From positions 124,001-188,000 of the forward strand of contig NZ_FOXU01000006.1 of NCBI RefSeq assembly GCF_900115805.1: a stretch of DNA of 64,000 bases, written 5' to 3'. Numbering within the stretch: position 1 is the stretch's first letter; every line of letters starts with the position of its first letter. The notes beneath the pieces are model-generated. The model made no database searches. It had not been told where the DNA came from and saw nothing but the letters and a program-made list of their open reading frames with translations. Made by a program: the position numbers and the translations under genes. This document shows, piece after piece, positions 53,517 through 64,000 of the stretch. The DNA comes from Psychrobacillus psychrotolerans (lineage in GTDB: Bacteria > Bacillota > Bacilli > Bacillales_A > Planococcaceae).

Positions 53517-54323
53517 ATGAAGAAATTTTTAGCTGGAGCATTACTATCGGTAAGCGCATTAACCCTTGCAGCGTGTGGAGATGAAAAAAGTAGTCAGCTT
53601 GTAGTAGGTGCATCCAACGTACCTCATGCAGTTATATTAGAAGAAGTTAAGCCAATTCTAGAAGAACAAGGAATTGAGCTTGTTGTAGAATCTTATCAAG
53701 ATTATGTATTACCAAACAAAGATTTAGATTCAGGAGACTTGGACGCAAACTTTTTCCAACACATTCCTTACTTTGAATCGCAAAAAGCTGATTTTGGATA
53801 TGACTTCGCCAACGCAGGCGGTATTCACATCGAGCCAATCGGTTTATACTCTAAAAAATACGGTTCTATTGAAGAGCTTCCAGAGGGTGCAACTATTTTA
53901 ATGAGCAACTCTGTTGCAGATCATGGACGTATCCTTGCAATGTTAGAAGCGAAAGGCCTTATTAAATTAGCTGACGGCATTGATAAAACAAAAGCGGAAG
54001 TAAAAGATATTGTGGAAAATGAGAAAAACCTTGAATTTGATGCTAACTATGAATCTGCTTTAATGGTTCAGTTATATGAAAATGAAGAAGGCGACGCAGT
54101 ACTGATCAACTCTAACTATGCAATTGACGCTGACCTTAATCCATTAGAAGACTCAATCGCTATTGAAGAATCAGATGAATCTCCATACGTAAATATCATC
54201 GCAGTAAACTCTGGTGATGAAGACAATAAAGAGATTAAAGCTTTAGTAGAAGCATTAAAATCTAAAGAAATCCAAGACTTCATCCTAAGCGAGTGGGGCG
54301 GATCAGTAGTACCGGTAAAATAA
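53517..54323 (+). CDS. metQ: methionine-binding lipoprotein
   Basis: A 268-residue NlpA-type lipoprotein. The lipobox LTLAACGDEK gives lipidated Cys20. The body contains VGASNVPHAVILEEVKPIL, DANFFQHIPYF and GIHIEPIGLYSKKY, typical of MetQ. GGGAGAG precedes the ATG. It delivers methionine to MetNP. Confidence 0.95.
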   Translation: MKKFLAGALLSVSALTLAACGDEKSSQLVVGASNVPHAVILEEVKPILEEQGIELVVESYQDYVLPNKDLDSGDLDANFFQHIPYFESQKADFGYDFANAGGIHIEPIGLYSKKYGSIEELPEGATILMSNSVADHGRILAMLEAKGLIKLADGIDKTKAEVKDIVENEKNLEFDANYESALMVQLYENEEGDAVLINSNYAIDADLNPLEDSIAIEESDESPYVNIIAVNSGDEDNKEIKALVEALKSKEIQDFILSEWGGSVVPVK

Positions 54324-54336
54324 TAATATTGTAGGA

Positions 54337-54368
54337 AAAAACAGGCATCCTGGGATGTCTGTTTTTTT
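54337..54368 (+). terminator. terminator of metNPQ
   Basis: AAACAG.CATC / GATG.CTGTTT stem with CCTGG loop and T7 tail, 14 bp after metQ. Confidence 0.88.
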
Positions 54369-54400
54369 GTGGTTGCGATTTGCACACGAGGATTTGGCAA

Positions 54401-54800
54401 ACGCCCGAGAATTAGCCGTATCGGCCCGAGTCGCAAAGCCATGCGCCCGAGCTAGAGCCGTATCCGCCCGAGCATCCGGGGAACGCCCGAGAAGATGCCG
54501 TATCGGTCCGAGGACCAGAGCCATGCGCCCGAGCTAGAGAGGTATCCGCTCGAGCATCCGGGGAACGCCCGAGAAGATGCCATATCGGCTCGAGTGTCAG
54601 AGCTATGCGCTCGAGCTAGAGCGGTATCCGCCCGAGCATCCGGGGAACGCCCGAGAAGTAACCGTATCGGCCCGACTGGCAGAGGCATGCGCCAGAGCTA
54701 GACCAGTATGCGCTCGAGCATCCGGCGAACGCCCGAGAAGTAGCCATATCTGTCCGAGCACCAGAGTCATCCGCCCGAGCCACAAAGTCATGAGCCCAAA
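54401..54800. repeat. 82-bp higher-order tandem repeat
   Basis: A GC-rich array of about five units. The word ACGCCCGAG starts at 54401, 54483, 54565, 54647 and 54729, exactly 82 bp apart each time. The last unit is partial and decays near 54800. Each unit is built from four diverged monomers of 20-21 bp sharing a core like CGCCCGAG (examples: TCGGCCCGAG, TGCGCCCGAGCTAGAG, TCCGCCCGAGCATCCGGGGA). No ribosome site opens onto it, and 82 is not a multiple of three, so it is non-coding. It lies between metNPQ and the NERD gene. Confidence 0.93.
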
Positions 54801-54907
54801 TAGTAGAACCTCTTGCCAATGATCCGACTCCACTTCAATACACTAATATAAACTCTCTTGAAATATACTGACAATTCATGCTATTGTATTGGGGAGGTGA
54901 TGAAAAT

Positions 54908-55855
54908 TTGATAATTAAACCGTACTCCGCATCAAATTATGTATTAAGATTATTGGAACTAGTAGACAGACTTTCTCCGCAACATCCATTATATTCAAGA
55001 ATCTCAAAAGATATAGGCGCTATTAAAGCAGGAGACTATGGGGAAGAGATGGTTTATAGGGAACTTGAGCAAGTGAGACTACCCTACAAAAATTATATTT
55101 TTCATAAAGTGTTCCTTCGGGCAGAATCTACATTCGAGTTAGATTATTTAGTTATAACCCCATATGGTTTAGTGATTCTCGAAGTGAAAAACATTATTGG
55201 TGAATTAGAGTTTTCGATTAATCCGTCGCAACTTATTCAACGTAAGGAAGACGGAAAAATGTCTAAGTTTCCTTGCCCCGCAAATCAATTAAACGAATAT
55301 AAATATCAACTCTCGCAGTACCTCCACCATTATAATATTTCAGTCCCCATTCATGGTGCATTAATTTTTGCTTCCCGAAATAGCTTTATTAGAAAATCTA
55401 CCAATGCCGTTACAGTGATTTATAAGAATGAAATACCGTCTTATCTACGAAATTTTTCCACAATTAATTCAACCCTAAGTGAGGATGACATGGAGCAAAT
55501 AAAAGGAATTCTCCTAAAGTGCCCATCCCCTTCTACTATTCCTCTTATCAATCATTTCTCTATTCCATTTGAAGATTTAAAACTCGGAGTAAAATGTGAA
55601 AGTTGTAGTTTTATTGGGATGCAAAAAATAATACGTACGTGGTATTGCCCTAAATGTAGCAAGACCAATTCCTATGCACATTATAAAGCAATTTCTACTT
55701 ATTTTTCACTTTGCAAAGAAACGATTACTAATAAAGAATGCAGAGATTTTCTTTTGCTAAACAATAGAAATGAGGCAAAAAGAATACTTTCAAACTCTGG
55801 CTTATTGAAATGTGGAAAAAGCTCTGCTACGTACTATAAACAAAGGTTTTATTGA
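54908..55855 (+). CDS. NERD-domain protein with C-terminal zinc ribbon
   Basis: A 315-residue protein. The nuclease-related domain (about residues 38-150) has GDYGEEMVYRELEQV, STFELDYLVITPYGLVILEVKN, i.e. the G-E...D...E-x-K pattern of restriction-like folds. Near residues 228-255 a zinc ribbon is formed by CESC and CPKC. DNA or RNA cleavage is plausible but unproven for the family. TTG 54908 is 7 bp after GGGGAGGTGA. ATG 54878 precedes that site. It lies just after the 82-bp array. Confidence 0.82.
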   Translation: MIIKPYSASNYVLRLLELVDRLSPQHPLYSRISKDIGAIKAGDYGEEMVYRELEQVRLPYKNYIFHKVFLRAESTFELDYLVITPYGLVILEVKNIIGELEFSINPSQLIQRKEDGKMSKFPCPANQLNEYKYQLSQYLHHYNISVPIHGALIFASRNSFIRKSTNAVTVIYKNEIPSYLRNFSTINSTLSEDDMEQIKGILLKCPSPSTIPLINHFSIPFEDLKLGVKCESCSFIGMQKIIRTWYCPKCSKTNSYAHYKAISTYFSLCKETITNKECRDFLLLNNRNEAKRILSNSGLLKCGKSSATYYKQRFY

Positions 55856-55960
55856 TAGAATATTACGTATATTACTCATCCTATTCACTTTAATAAATGA
55901 GTGTGCTAAAGTGTATGAAAGTTGTAAATAACACATTTGTACATTTGAGGAGGACACTTC

Positions 55961-57118
55961 ATGAAAAGGTTTGGGTTATTGCCACGAATAGTGGTAGCGA
56001 TAGTAGCTGGTGTTTTATTGGGATTAGTTGTCCCTAAAATAGTAGTGGAGATTATGGCTACTTTTAATAGTATTTTTAGTTCATTTTTAGGGTTTATTGT
56101 TCCTTTCATCATTATTGGTTTTATCGTTCCAGGGATAGCTAAACTCGGAAAAGGTTCTGGTAGATTACTAGGGATTTCTACGGGTATTGCTTATTTATCT
56201 ACTCTAGTAGCAGGTTTTATTGCATTCTTTATCGCTTCCAATTTATTGCCGAAGCTTATAGGTGGGAAAGAGAGCGTGAAGTTAGAAAATCCAGAGGAGT
56301 TTTTAATTGGTGGCTTGTTTGAAATGCCCATCCCTCCAATGATGGATATTATGACTGCATTGGTTTTCTCCTTTATTATGGGAATTGGAATTTCTAAATT
56401 AAAAGGAAACACGTTACAAAATGCATTTGAAGAGTTTAGTGAGATTATTGAAAAGGTAATTTCGTTTGTTATTATTCCGTTGTTACCGATACATATATTT
56501 GGGATATTTATGAATATGGCGTACGGTGGTCAAGTGGCAAAAGTATTATCTGTTTTCGGAGTTGTGTTTGTCATGATTATCGCACTGCATCTTGTAATGC
56601 TTCTATTACAATATACTGCTGCCGGTACTGTAACTGGAAAAAATCCTTTGAAGCTGTTAAAAACAATGTCGCCAGCCTACTTTACAGCTTTAGGTACACA
56701 GTCTTCAGCGGCAACTATTCCGGTGACGTTAAAACAGGCGCAGAAAACGGGTGCTTCCGATAAAGTAACAAACTTTACGATTCCTCTTTTTGCAACTATT
56801 CACTTATCAGGGAGTACGATTACGCTTGTCTCATGTTCCATTGGCGTATTGCTAATAAATGGGCAAGATATTCTGTTATCTACGTTTATACCATTTATAT
56901 TCATGCTTGGTGTAACAATGATCGCAGCTCCTGGAGTTCCAGGTGGAGCCGTTATGGCAGCATTAGGTTTACTGGAAACAATGCTAGGCTTCAACGGGGC
57001 TATGATAGGTTTAATGATTGCTCTTTATATTGCACAGGATAGCTTTGGAACAGCGACAAATGTAACTGGTGACGGAGCACTTGCGATTATCGTAGATAAG
57101 TTTTCTAAGACAAATTAA
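55961..57118 (+). CDS. dicarboxylate/amino-acid:cation symporter (SDF family)
   Basis: A 385-residue DAACS transporter with about eight membrane segments and re-entrant loops. LGTQSSAATIPVTLKQAQ holds the serine-rich HP1 tip, FTIPLFATIHLSGSTITL the conserved TM7 region, and PGVPGGAVMAALGLLETMLG the HP2 tip. YIAQDSFGTATNVTGDGALAIIVDK is the TM8 substrate-binding segment. It imports glutamate, serine/threonine or C4-dicarboxylates with Na+ or H+. The substrate is not resolved. GAGGAGG precedes the ATG. Confidence 0.92.
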   Translation: MKRFGLLPRIVVAIVAGVLLGLVVPKIVVEIMATFNSIFSSFLGFIVPFIIIGFIVPGIAKLGKGSGRLLGISTGIAYLSTLVAGFIAFFIASNLLPKLIGGKESVKLENPEEFLIGGLFEMPIPPMMDIMTALVFSFIMGIGISKLKGNTLQNAFEEFSEIIEKVISFVIIPLLPIHIFGIFMNMAYGGQVAKVLSVFGVVFVMIIALHLVMLLLQYTAAGTVTGKNPLKLLKTMSPAYFTALGTQSSAATIPVTLKQAQKTGASDKVTNFTIPLFATIHLSGSTITLVSCSIGVLLINGQDILLSTFIPFIFMLGVTMIAAPGVPGGAVMAALGLLETMLGFNGAMIGLMIALYIAQDSFGTATNVTGDGALAIIVDKFSKTN

Positions 57119-57196
57119 GTTTTTTTATAAATAAATGTTTAAGTCCGAATTGGTTGGGTATATAAATCATGAACTCAAAAATAGAGAGGATGATTC

Positions 57197-57388
57197 ATTA
57201 TCAGTTCGGAAGATTTACCTTATACAGAACAGATGGACCACGCATTTAGAGGAGTACATGGTTTTGGATACGATGAATTGAGACAAAGTCAGGAATTACG
57301 ATTGCAGGTCGAAAACAAGCGACAGCAAGATCATGAAAAATGTATGCAATTAGCGGCTAAACTTGATGCCCAAGCATTTAGGGGATAA
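57197..57388 (+). CDS. small acidic/charged hypothetical protein with an ATT start
   Basis: A frame of 63 residues ending FRG, with a helical, Gln/Glu/Lys-rich middle (DELRQSQELRLQVENKRQQDHEKCMQLAAKL). AGAGAGG at 57183-57189 is 7 bp before ATT 57197. The in-frame TGA at 57191 excludes an upstream start, and the first ATG (57233) has no ribosome site. A good terminator follows 6 bp after the stop, which argues for a real gene. Family not recognised. Role unknown. Confidence 0.55.
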   Translation: MISSEDLPYTEQMDHAFRGVHGFGYDELRQSQELRLQVENKRQQDHEKCMQLAAKLDAQAFRG

Positions 57389-57393
57389 TATAC

Positions 57394-57431
57394 AAGAATC
57401 CATGGAGAATTTCTCCGTGGATTCTTTTTTG
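57394..57431 (+). terminator. rho-independent terminator
   Basis: A stem of AAGAATCCATGGAGA with TCTCCGTGGATTCTT (one G-T wobble) and a T6-7 tail. Confidence 0.9.
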
Positions 57432-57615
57432 TTTACACTAGCTTCATAGTGAAATCCATTCTCAATTAGAAAGTTCTTAATGAAAATAAAGGAAGATTAC
57501 TATTTACCTAATAGTTTAGTGAAAAGTCAATAGAAAACAGTAAATCTGTATATTCTACAATATTAAATAGAATATGCTTCAAAAGATTTGCAAGGTACCT
57601 TCGTTTGGGTTAAGA

Positions 57616-57646
57616 TTAGAATGATAATAAATTAGAATGATTATAC
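57616..57646. promoter_or_regulatory. two tandem PerR/Fur-like boxes ahead of suf
   Basis: TTAGAATGATAATAA (57616-57630) and TTAGAATGATTATAC (57632-57646) each agree with the PerR box TTATAATNATTATAA at 13 of 15 positions (counting N) and are 16 bp apart. They overlap the only plausible promoter elements (TTAAGA 57610-57615, 17 bp, TAGAAT 57633-57638). Metal- or peroxide-responsive control of suf is inferred. A+T-rich DNA raises chance matches, but two aligned in tandem are less easily explained. Confidence 0.5.
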
Positions 57647-57675
57647 ATTCGTATTTACTTAATGGAGGTTATTAA

Positions 57676-58455
57676 ATGTCGACTTTAGCTATTAAAGATT
57701 TACACGTTGCAATAGACGGTAAAGAAATTTTAAAGGGTGTTAATTTAACAATTAATACGAACGAAATTCACGCAGTAATGGGTCCAAATGGTACAGGTAA
57801 ATCTACTTTAGCTTCTGCTATTATGGGTCATCCAAAATATGAAGTTACATCTGGTTCAATTGAATTGGACGGCGAAGATGTATTAGCAATGGAAGTAGAC
57901 GAACGTGCGCAAGCAGGTCTATTCCTAGCAATGCAATATCCAAGTGAAATTACTGGAGTAACAAATGCAGATTTCTTACGTTCAGCAATCAATTCACGCC
58001 GCGAAGAAGGCGATGAAATCTCACTAATGAAATTCATCCGTGAGCTTGATAGCAAAATGGAATTTTTAGAAATGGATTTAGATATGGCACAACGTTATTT
58101 AAATGAAGGATTCTCAGGCGGAGAGAAAAAACGTAATGAAATTCTTCAATTAATGATGTTACAACCAAAATTCGCTATTTTAGATGAAATTGACTCTGGT
58201 CTTGATATCGATGCTTTAAAAGTTGTTTCTAAAGGGATCAACCAAATGCGCGGAGAAGGATTCGGAAGCTTAGTAATCACTCACTATCAACGTCTTCTTA
58301 ACTACATCACACCTGATCATGTTCATGTAATGATGCAAGGTCGCGTAGTTAAATCTGGTGGACCTGAGCTTGCTCAAAGACTAGAAGCAGAAGGCTATGA
58401 ATGGATTAAAGAAGAATTAGGAATTGAAGACGAAACAGTTGGACAAGAAGCATAA
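57676..58455 (+). CDS. sufC: Fe-S assembly ATPase
   Basis: A 259-residue ABC-type ATPase of the SUF scaffold complex SufBCD. Walker A is GPNGTGKSTLAS, the signature is FSGGEKKRNEILQL and Walker B is FAILDEIDSGLDIDALK. Being soluble and without a permease is normal for SufC. GGAGG precedes the ATG. It is the first gene of sufCDSUB, the main iron-sulfur pathway in Bacillus. Confidence 0.97.
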   Translation: MSTLAIKDLHVAIDGKEILKGVNLTINTNEIHAVMGPNGTGKSTLASAIMGHPKYEVTSGSIELDGEDVLAMEVDERAQAGLFLAMQYPSEITGVTNADFLRSAINSRREEGDEISLMKFIRELDSKMEFLEMDLDMAQRYLNEGFSGGEKKRNEILQLMMLQPKFAILDEIDSGLDIDALKVVSKGINQMRGEGFGSLVITHYQRLLNYITPDHVHVMMQGRVVKSGGPELAQRLEAEGYEWIKEELGIEDETVGQEA

Positions 58456-58473
58456 GAAAGGAGTCGAATAAGC

Positions 58474-61434
<2,961 letters not shown>

Positions 61435-61455
61435 CAGACGAACGGAGGAAATACG

Positions 61456-62853
61456 ATGGCTAAAAAAATGCCTGAAATTGGTGATTACAAATATGGTTTC
61501 CACGATAAAGACGTATCCATTTTCCGTTCTAAACGTGGATTAACGAAAGAAATCGTAGAAGAAATATCACGTATGAAATCAGAACCACAATGGATGTTAG
61601 ATTATCGCTTAAAAGCGTTAGAAATTTTTTACTCAAAACCAATGCCTCAATGGGGTGGAGATTTAGGGTCATTAAACTTCGATGAAATTACGTATTACGT
61701 GAAGCCTTCTGAACAAACAGAAACTTCATGGGATGAAGTACCAGAAGAAATCAAAGCTACTTTTGATAAATTAGGTATTCCAGAAGCAGAACAAAAATAC
61801 CTTGCAGGTGTTTCTGCACAATACGAATCAGAAGTTGTATATCATAACATGAAGCAAGAGCTTCAAGACTTGGGTATAATATTTAAGGATACTGATTCTG
61901 CACTTCGTGAAAATGAAGATATTTTCAAAAAGCATTGGGGAACAGTAATTCCTTCTTCCGATAATAAGTTCTCTGCACTTAACTCTGCAGTATGGTCGGG
62001 TGGATCGTTTATCTACGTACCACCAGGCATTAAAGTGGAAACACCATTACAAGCATACTTCCGTATTAACTCTGAAAACATGGGTCAATTCGAACGTACG
62101 CTAATTATTGTAGACGAAGGTGCTTCTGTACATTATGTAGAAGGATGTACAGCTCCTGTTTACACAACAAATTCACTTCATAGTGCAGTTGTTGAGATCA
62201 TTATTAAAAAAGATGCTTATTGCCGTTATACAACAATCCAAAACTGGGCAAACAACGTTTATAACTTAGTTACAAAACGTGCAGTTTGTGATGCAAATGC
62301 AACGATGGAATGGATTGACGGAAATATTGGATCTAAATTAACGATGAAATATCCAGCCGTTATTTTAAAAGGTGAAGGCGCTCGTGGTATGACTCTTTCT
62401 ATCGCAATTGCTGGTAAAGGTCAACACCAAGATGCTGGTGCGAAAATGATGCATTTAGCTCCAAATACTTCTTCTACTATTGTTTCGAAATCAATTTCTA
62501 AACAAGGTGGTAAAGTAACATACCGTGGTATCGTTCATTTTGGCCGTAAAGCTACTGGTGCACGTGCGAATATCGAATGTGATACATTAATCATGGATAA
62601 TCAGTCTACTTCTGATACAATTCCTTACAACGAAATCTTGAATGATAATATTTCTTTAGAGCATGAAGCAAAAGTTTCAAAAGTATCTGAAGAACAATTA
62701 TTCTACTTGATGAGTCGTGGACTTAGTGAAGAAGAAGCAACTGAAATGATCGTAATGGGCTTCATCGAACCATTTACAAAAGAACTTCCAATGGAATATG
62801 CTGTAGAAATGAACCGTCTTATCAAGTTTGAGATGGAAGGCTCTATCGGTTAA
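61456..62853 (+). CDS. sufB: Fe-S assembly scaffold subunit SufB
   Basis: A 465-residue beta-helical scaffold on which clusters are built. [21 protein letters not shown], the [48 protein letters not shown] block and the terminal acidic tail are typical. The conserved cysteine in [13 protein letters not shown] is present. AACGGAGGA precedes the ATG. It is the last gene of the operon, followed by a strong terminator. Confidence 0.97.
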   Translation: MAKKMPEIGDYKYGFHDKDVSIFRSKRGLTKEIVEEISRMKSEPQWMLDYRLKALEIFYSKPMPQWGGDLGSLNFDEITYYVKPSEQTETSWDEVPEEIKATFDKLGIPEAEQKYLAGVSAQYESEVVYHNMKQELQDLGIIFKDTDSALRENEDIFKKHWGTVIPSSDNKFSALNSAVWSGGSFIYVPPGIKVETPLQAYFRINSENMGQFERTLIIVDEGASVHYVEGCTAPVYTTNSLHSAVVEIIIKKDAYCRYTTIQNWANNVYNLVTKRAVCDANATMEWIDGNIGSKLTMKYPAVILKGEGARGMTLSIAIAGKGQHQDAGAKMMHLAPNTSSTIVSKSISKQGGKVTYRGIVHFGRKATGARANIECDTLIMDNQSTSDTIPYNEILNDNISLEHEAKVSKVSEEQLFYLMSRGLSEEEATEMIVMGFIEPFTKELPMEYAVEMNRLIKFEMEGSIG

Positions 62854-62866
62854 TCCAATTATATAA

Positions 62867-62903
62867 ATGCAGCAGGGTGTACTTCACCTTGCTGCATTTT
62901 TTT
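62867..62903 (+). terminator. terminator of sufCDSUB
   Basis: TGCAGCA.GGTG / TCACC.TGCTGCA stem with T7 tail, 13 bp after sufB. Confidence 0.92.
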
Positions 62904-63006
62904 ATCCTCTAAATAGGCAAATTGCTAAAAACTATTAGGTTTGGTTATAACTATTAAGTGGTACTCAGAAAGTAGTAGAAGTATTTTGTAAAGAGAGGTA
63001 TCGACA

Positions 63007-63771
63007 ATGATTGTATTTGAAAGAGAAAAAAGCTATGTCATGGTTACTCAAGATGATCATGCACAAGTTTCCAAGCAAATAGCAGAACATTGTAAAGATG
63101 ATTTTTATTACGATTCTAAAGATGTGCAGGAAGTAGTTCTCGCCATTCAAGAGCATGACCGTGGTTGGATAGATCCGGATAAGTCCCCAGTATGGAATGA
63201 TCAATTAGAACAGCCTTTCTCGTTTATAGATTATCCTACAGATCTTAAGATTTCTTTTTATGAAAAAGGATTAGATGAAGTGGAGGGAATGAGTAAGTAT
63301 GCTTGTTTATTGTGTAGTTTACATTACTCCTCTTTTGTCCAAGATGCTGATGAAACTGCAGTTCAAAAATTTTGGGATATAGAAAAGCAAAGACAGGATC
63401 GACTTTATGATGAATTAGGAATTGTCGGCAATGAGAAAAAGAAAGAAACGTTAATGTATCATTTAGATCTGCTGAAGTTTTCAGATTTTCTATCTTTGTT
63501 TATTTGTTTACACGAGCCAGGAAACAACGATAAATTGCATCCATTTTTTAAAAATGGATTTCCACAATTATTCCTATTCGTCATGCAGGAGCCAATTATA
63601 GCTAGCTGGGAAAGCGATGAAGTCGTTACTTTGTCCTTCTCCCCCTTGAAGAGCGAACTAAATGTAAAACTTACGTATAAAGAAGTATGGAAAGAACAGA
63701 TTGAGAAGGATGGACTATTGCAGGCATTTAAGGATACTCCAGTTGCGCATAGAAAAGTTACGTTTAAATGA
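63007..63771 (+). CDS. DUF3891-family protein
   Basis: A 254-residue soluble protein starting MIVFEREKSYVMVTQDDHAQVSKQIAEHC, with the family feature AIQEHDRGWIDPDKSPVWN near residue 49 and SKYACLLCSLHYSSF near 97. The His/Asp-rich pattern resembles an HD-like metal site, but no activity is known. AGAGAGG lies upstream of the ATG. It is monocistronic between two terminators. Confidence 0.8.
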   Translation: MIVFEREKSYVMVTQDDHAQVSKQIAEHCKDDFYYDSKDVQEVVLAIQEHDRGWIDPDKSPVWNDQLEQPFSFIDYPTDLKISFYEKGLDEVEGMSKYACLLCSLHYSSFVQDADETAVQKFWDIEKQRQDRLYDELGIVGNEKKKETLMYHLDLLKFSDFLSLFICLHEPGNNDKLHPFFKNGFPQLFLFVMQEPIIASWESDEVVTLSFSPLKSELNVKLTYKEVWKEQIEKDGLLQAFKDTPVAHRKVTFK

Positions 63772-63780
63772 TAGTATGCA

Positions 63781-63810
63781 AAAACCAGTCAAAGTAATTT
63801 GACTGGTTCT
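63781..63810. terminator. terminator-like hairpin between convergent genes
   Basis: AACCAGTCAAA/TTTGACTGGTT stem with AGTA-type loop, 9 bp after DUF3891. T-rich sequence is loose on the plus side. It may also end the minus-strand gene at 63819. Confidence 0.6.
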
Positions 63811-63818
63811 GTCTATTT

Positions 63819-64000
63819 TTAAACCATCACAACAAACTGAGAAGCAAAAGATTGTTCTTTCTCTATTTGGATAGCTTGAATTTTAGCAACTTCTTTTTTC
63901 CTTACTGAAGCACAATCAGCAGTATTAAGAGAGGTAATTGTATTTTTGTCGATTAAAGAAGAGAAGTAATCCGCATCTTTTAGAGCACTGTTTAACCCAA
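63819..64000 (-). CDS. C-terminal part of an unknown minus-strand gene
   Basis: An open frame of 59 full codons entering from the right edge and ending at TAA (complement of 63819-63821). The visible tail contains ADYFSSLIDKNTITSLN, an ADCASVRKKEVAKIQAIQ stretch and ends QFVVMV. It is stop-free, charged and helical. It is truncated by the window and not recognised. The convergent hairpin at 63781 supports a real gene end. Confidence 0.5.
   Translation of the reverse strand, partial: GLNSALKDADYFSSLIDKNTITSLNTADCASVRKKEVAKIQAIQIEKEQSFASQFVVMV

Noticed and set aside
54401-54800. CRISPR array
   Set aside because: The repeats are diverged 20-21-bp monomers with no unique spacers of constant length, and no cas genes are nearby.
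54355-54833. Several overlapping open frames on both strands within the 82-bp array (Arg/Ala-rich peptides)
   Set aside because: They arise from the lack of stops in GC-rich repeats. They overlap each other on both strands, lack ribosome sites, and the 82-bp period shifts the frame in every unit.

Overview
The window looks like the chromosome of a low-GC, Gram-positive, Bacillus-like bacterium of the order Bacillales. Candidates are the Planococcaceae/Caryophanaceae-type relatives such as Psychrobacillus, Lysinibacillus or Sporosarcina, but the genus is an inference. The evidence is strong AGGAGG ribosome sites, A+T-rich codons, sigma-A promoters, lipoprotein-anchored ABC binding proteins, a sufCDSUB operon, a FadR-type fad operon, an S-box riboswitch, and a gene order from fadN to sufB that closely follows the yus/suf region of Bacillus subtilis. 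No tRNA, rRNA, CRISPR array, prophage or intact insertion sequence was found.

Layout. 1-3050: a CNT nucleoside transporter, an XRE regulator plus membrane protein pair behind two tandem operators, and a small zinc-ribbon protein. 3071-6103 (minus): an RND efflux pump. 6380-12291: a beta-glucoside utilisation operon (lipoprotein binding protein, two permeases, a LacI-type regulator broken by one amber codon, and a GH1 beta-glucosidase) with a promoter, a cre site and two LacI-like operators. It has no ATPase of its own. 12455-16240: an MgtC-like protein, then an ammonium transporter followed by a GlnD-like DUF294 nucleotidyltransferase and a DnaQ-like exonuclease. 16541-38385: a roughly 22-kb exopolysaccharide/capsule locus. 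38477-43603: assorted housekeeping genes (FAD oxidoreductase, 5'-3' exonuclease, C39-like protease, Eis-like acetyltransferase, STAS protein, thioredoxin). 43734-49242: fadN-fadA-fadE beta-oxidation operon under a FadR box. 49885-51459: ArsC-like protein, gcvH, toprim and thioredoxin-like genes. 51494-54368: SAM riboswitch and metNPQ methionine transporter. 54401-54800: a GC-rich higher-order tandem repeat. 54908-57388: NERD protein, dicarboxylate symporter, small protein. 57616-62903: sufCDSUB. 63007-64000: DUF3891 protein and the tail of a minus-strand gene.

The polysaccharide locus encodes a priming sugar transferase, a PHP-type tyrosine phosphatase, a chain-length/BY-kinase pair, RmlA and RmlB with an aminotransferase and NeuD-type acyltransferase (predicted dTDP-4-acylamino-dideoxyhexose), a CapE/CapF/CapG set (predicted UDP-N-acetyl-L-fucosamine), five glycosyltransferases, Wzy, Wzx, a WbqC protein and a truncated GNAT-type gene. 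It is probably an acquired, variable locus: several glycosyltransferase genes are much more A+T-rich than the flanking core.

The observations most worth following are: (1) the exact 82-bp higher-order repeat at 54401-54800; (2) three polysaccharide genes and one small gene whose only well-placed start is ATA or ATT; (3) two tandem PerR-like boxes ahead of suf; (4) twin palindromes ahead of the XRE/DUF3169-like pair; (5) the single amber codon in the beta-glucoside regulator; and (6) the ammonium transporter/DUF294/exonuclease unit with a GlnR/TnrA box inside a leader hairpin.
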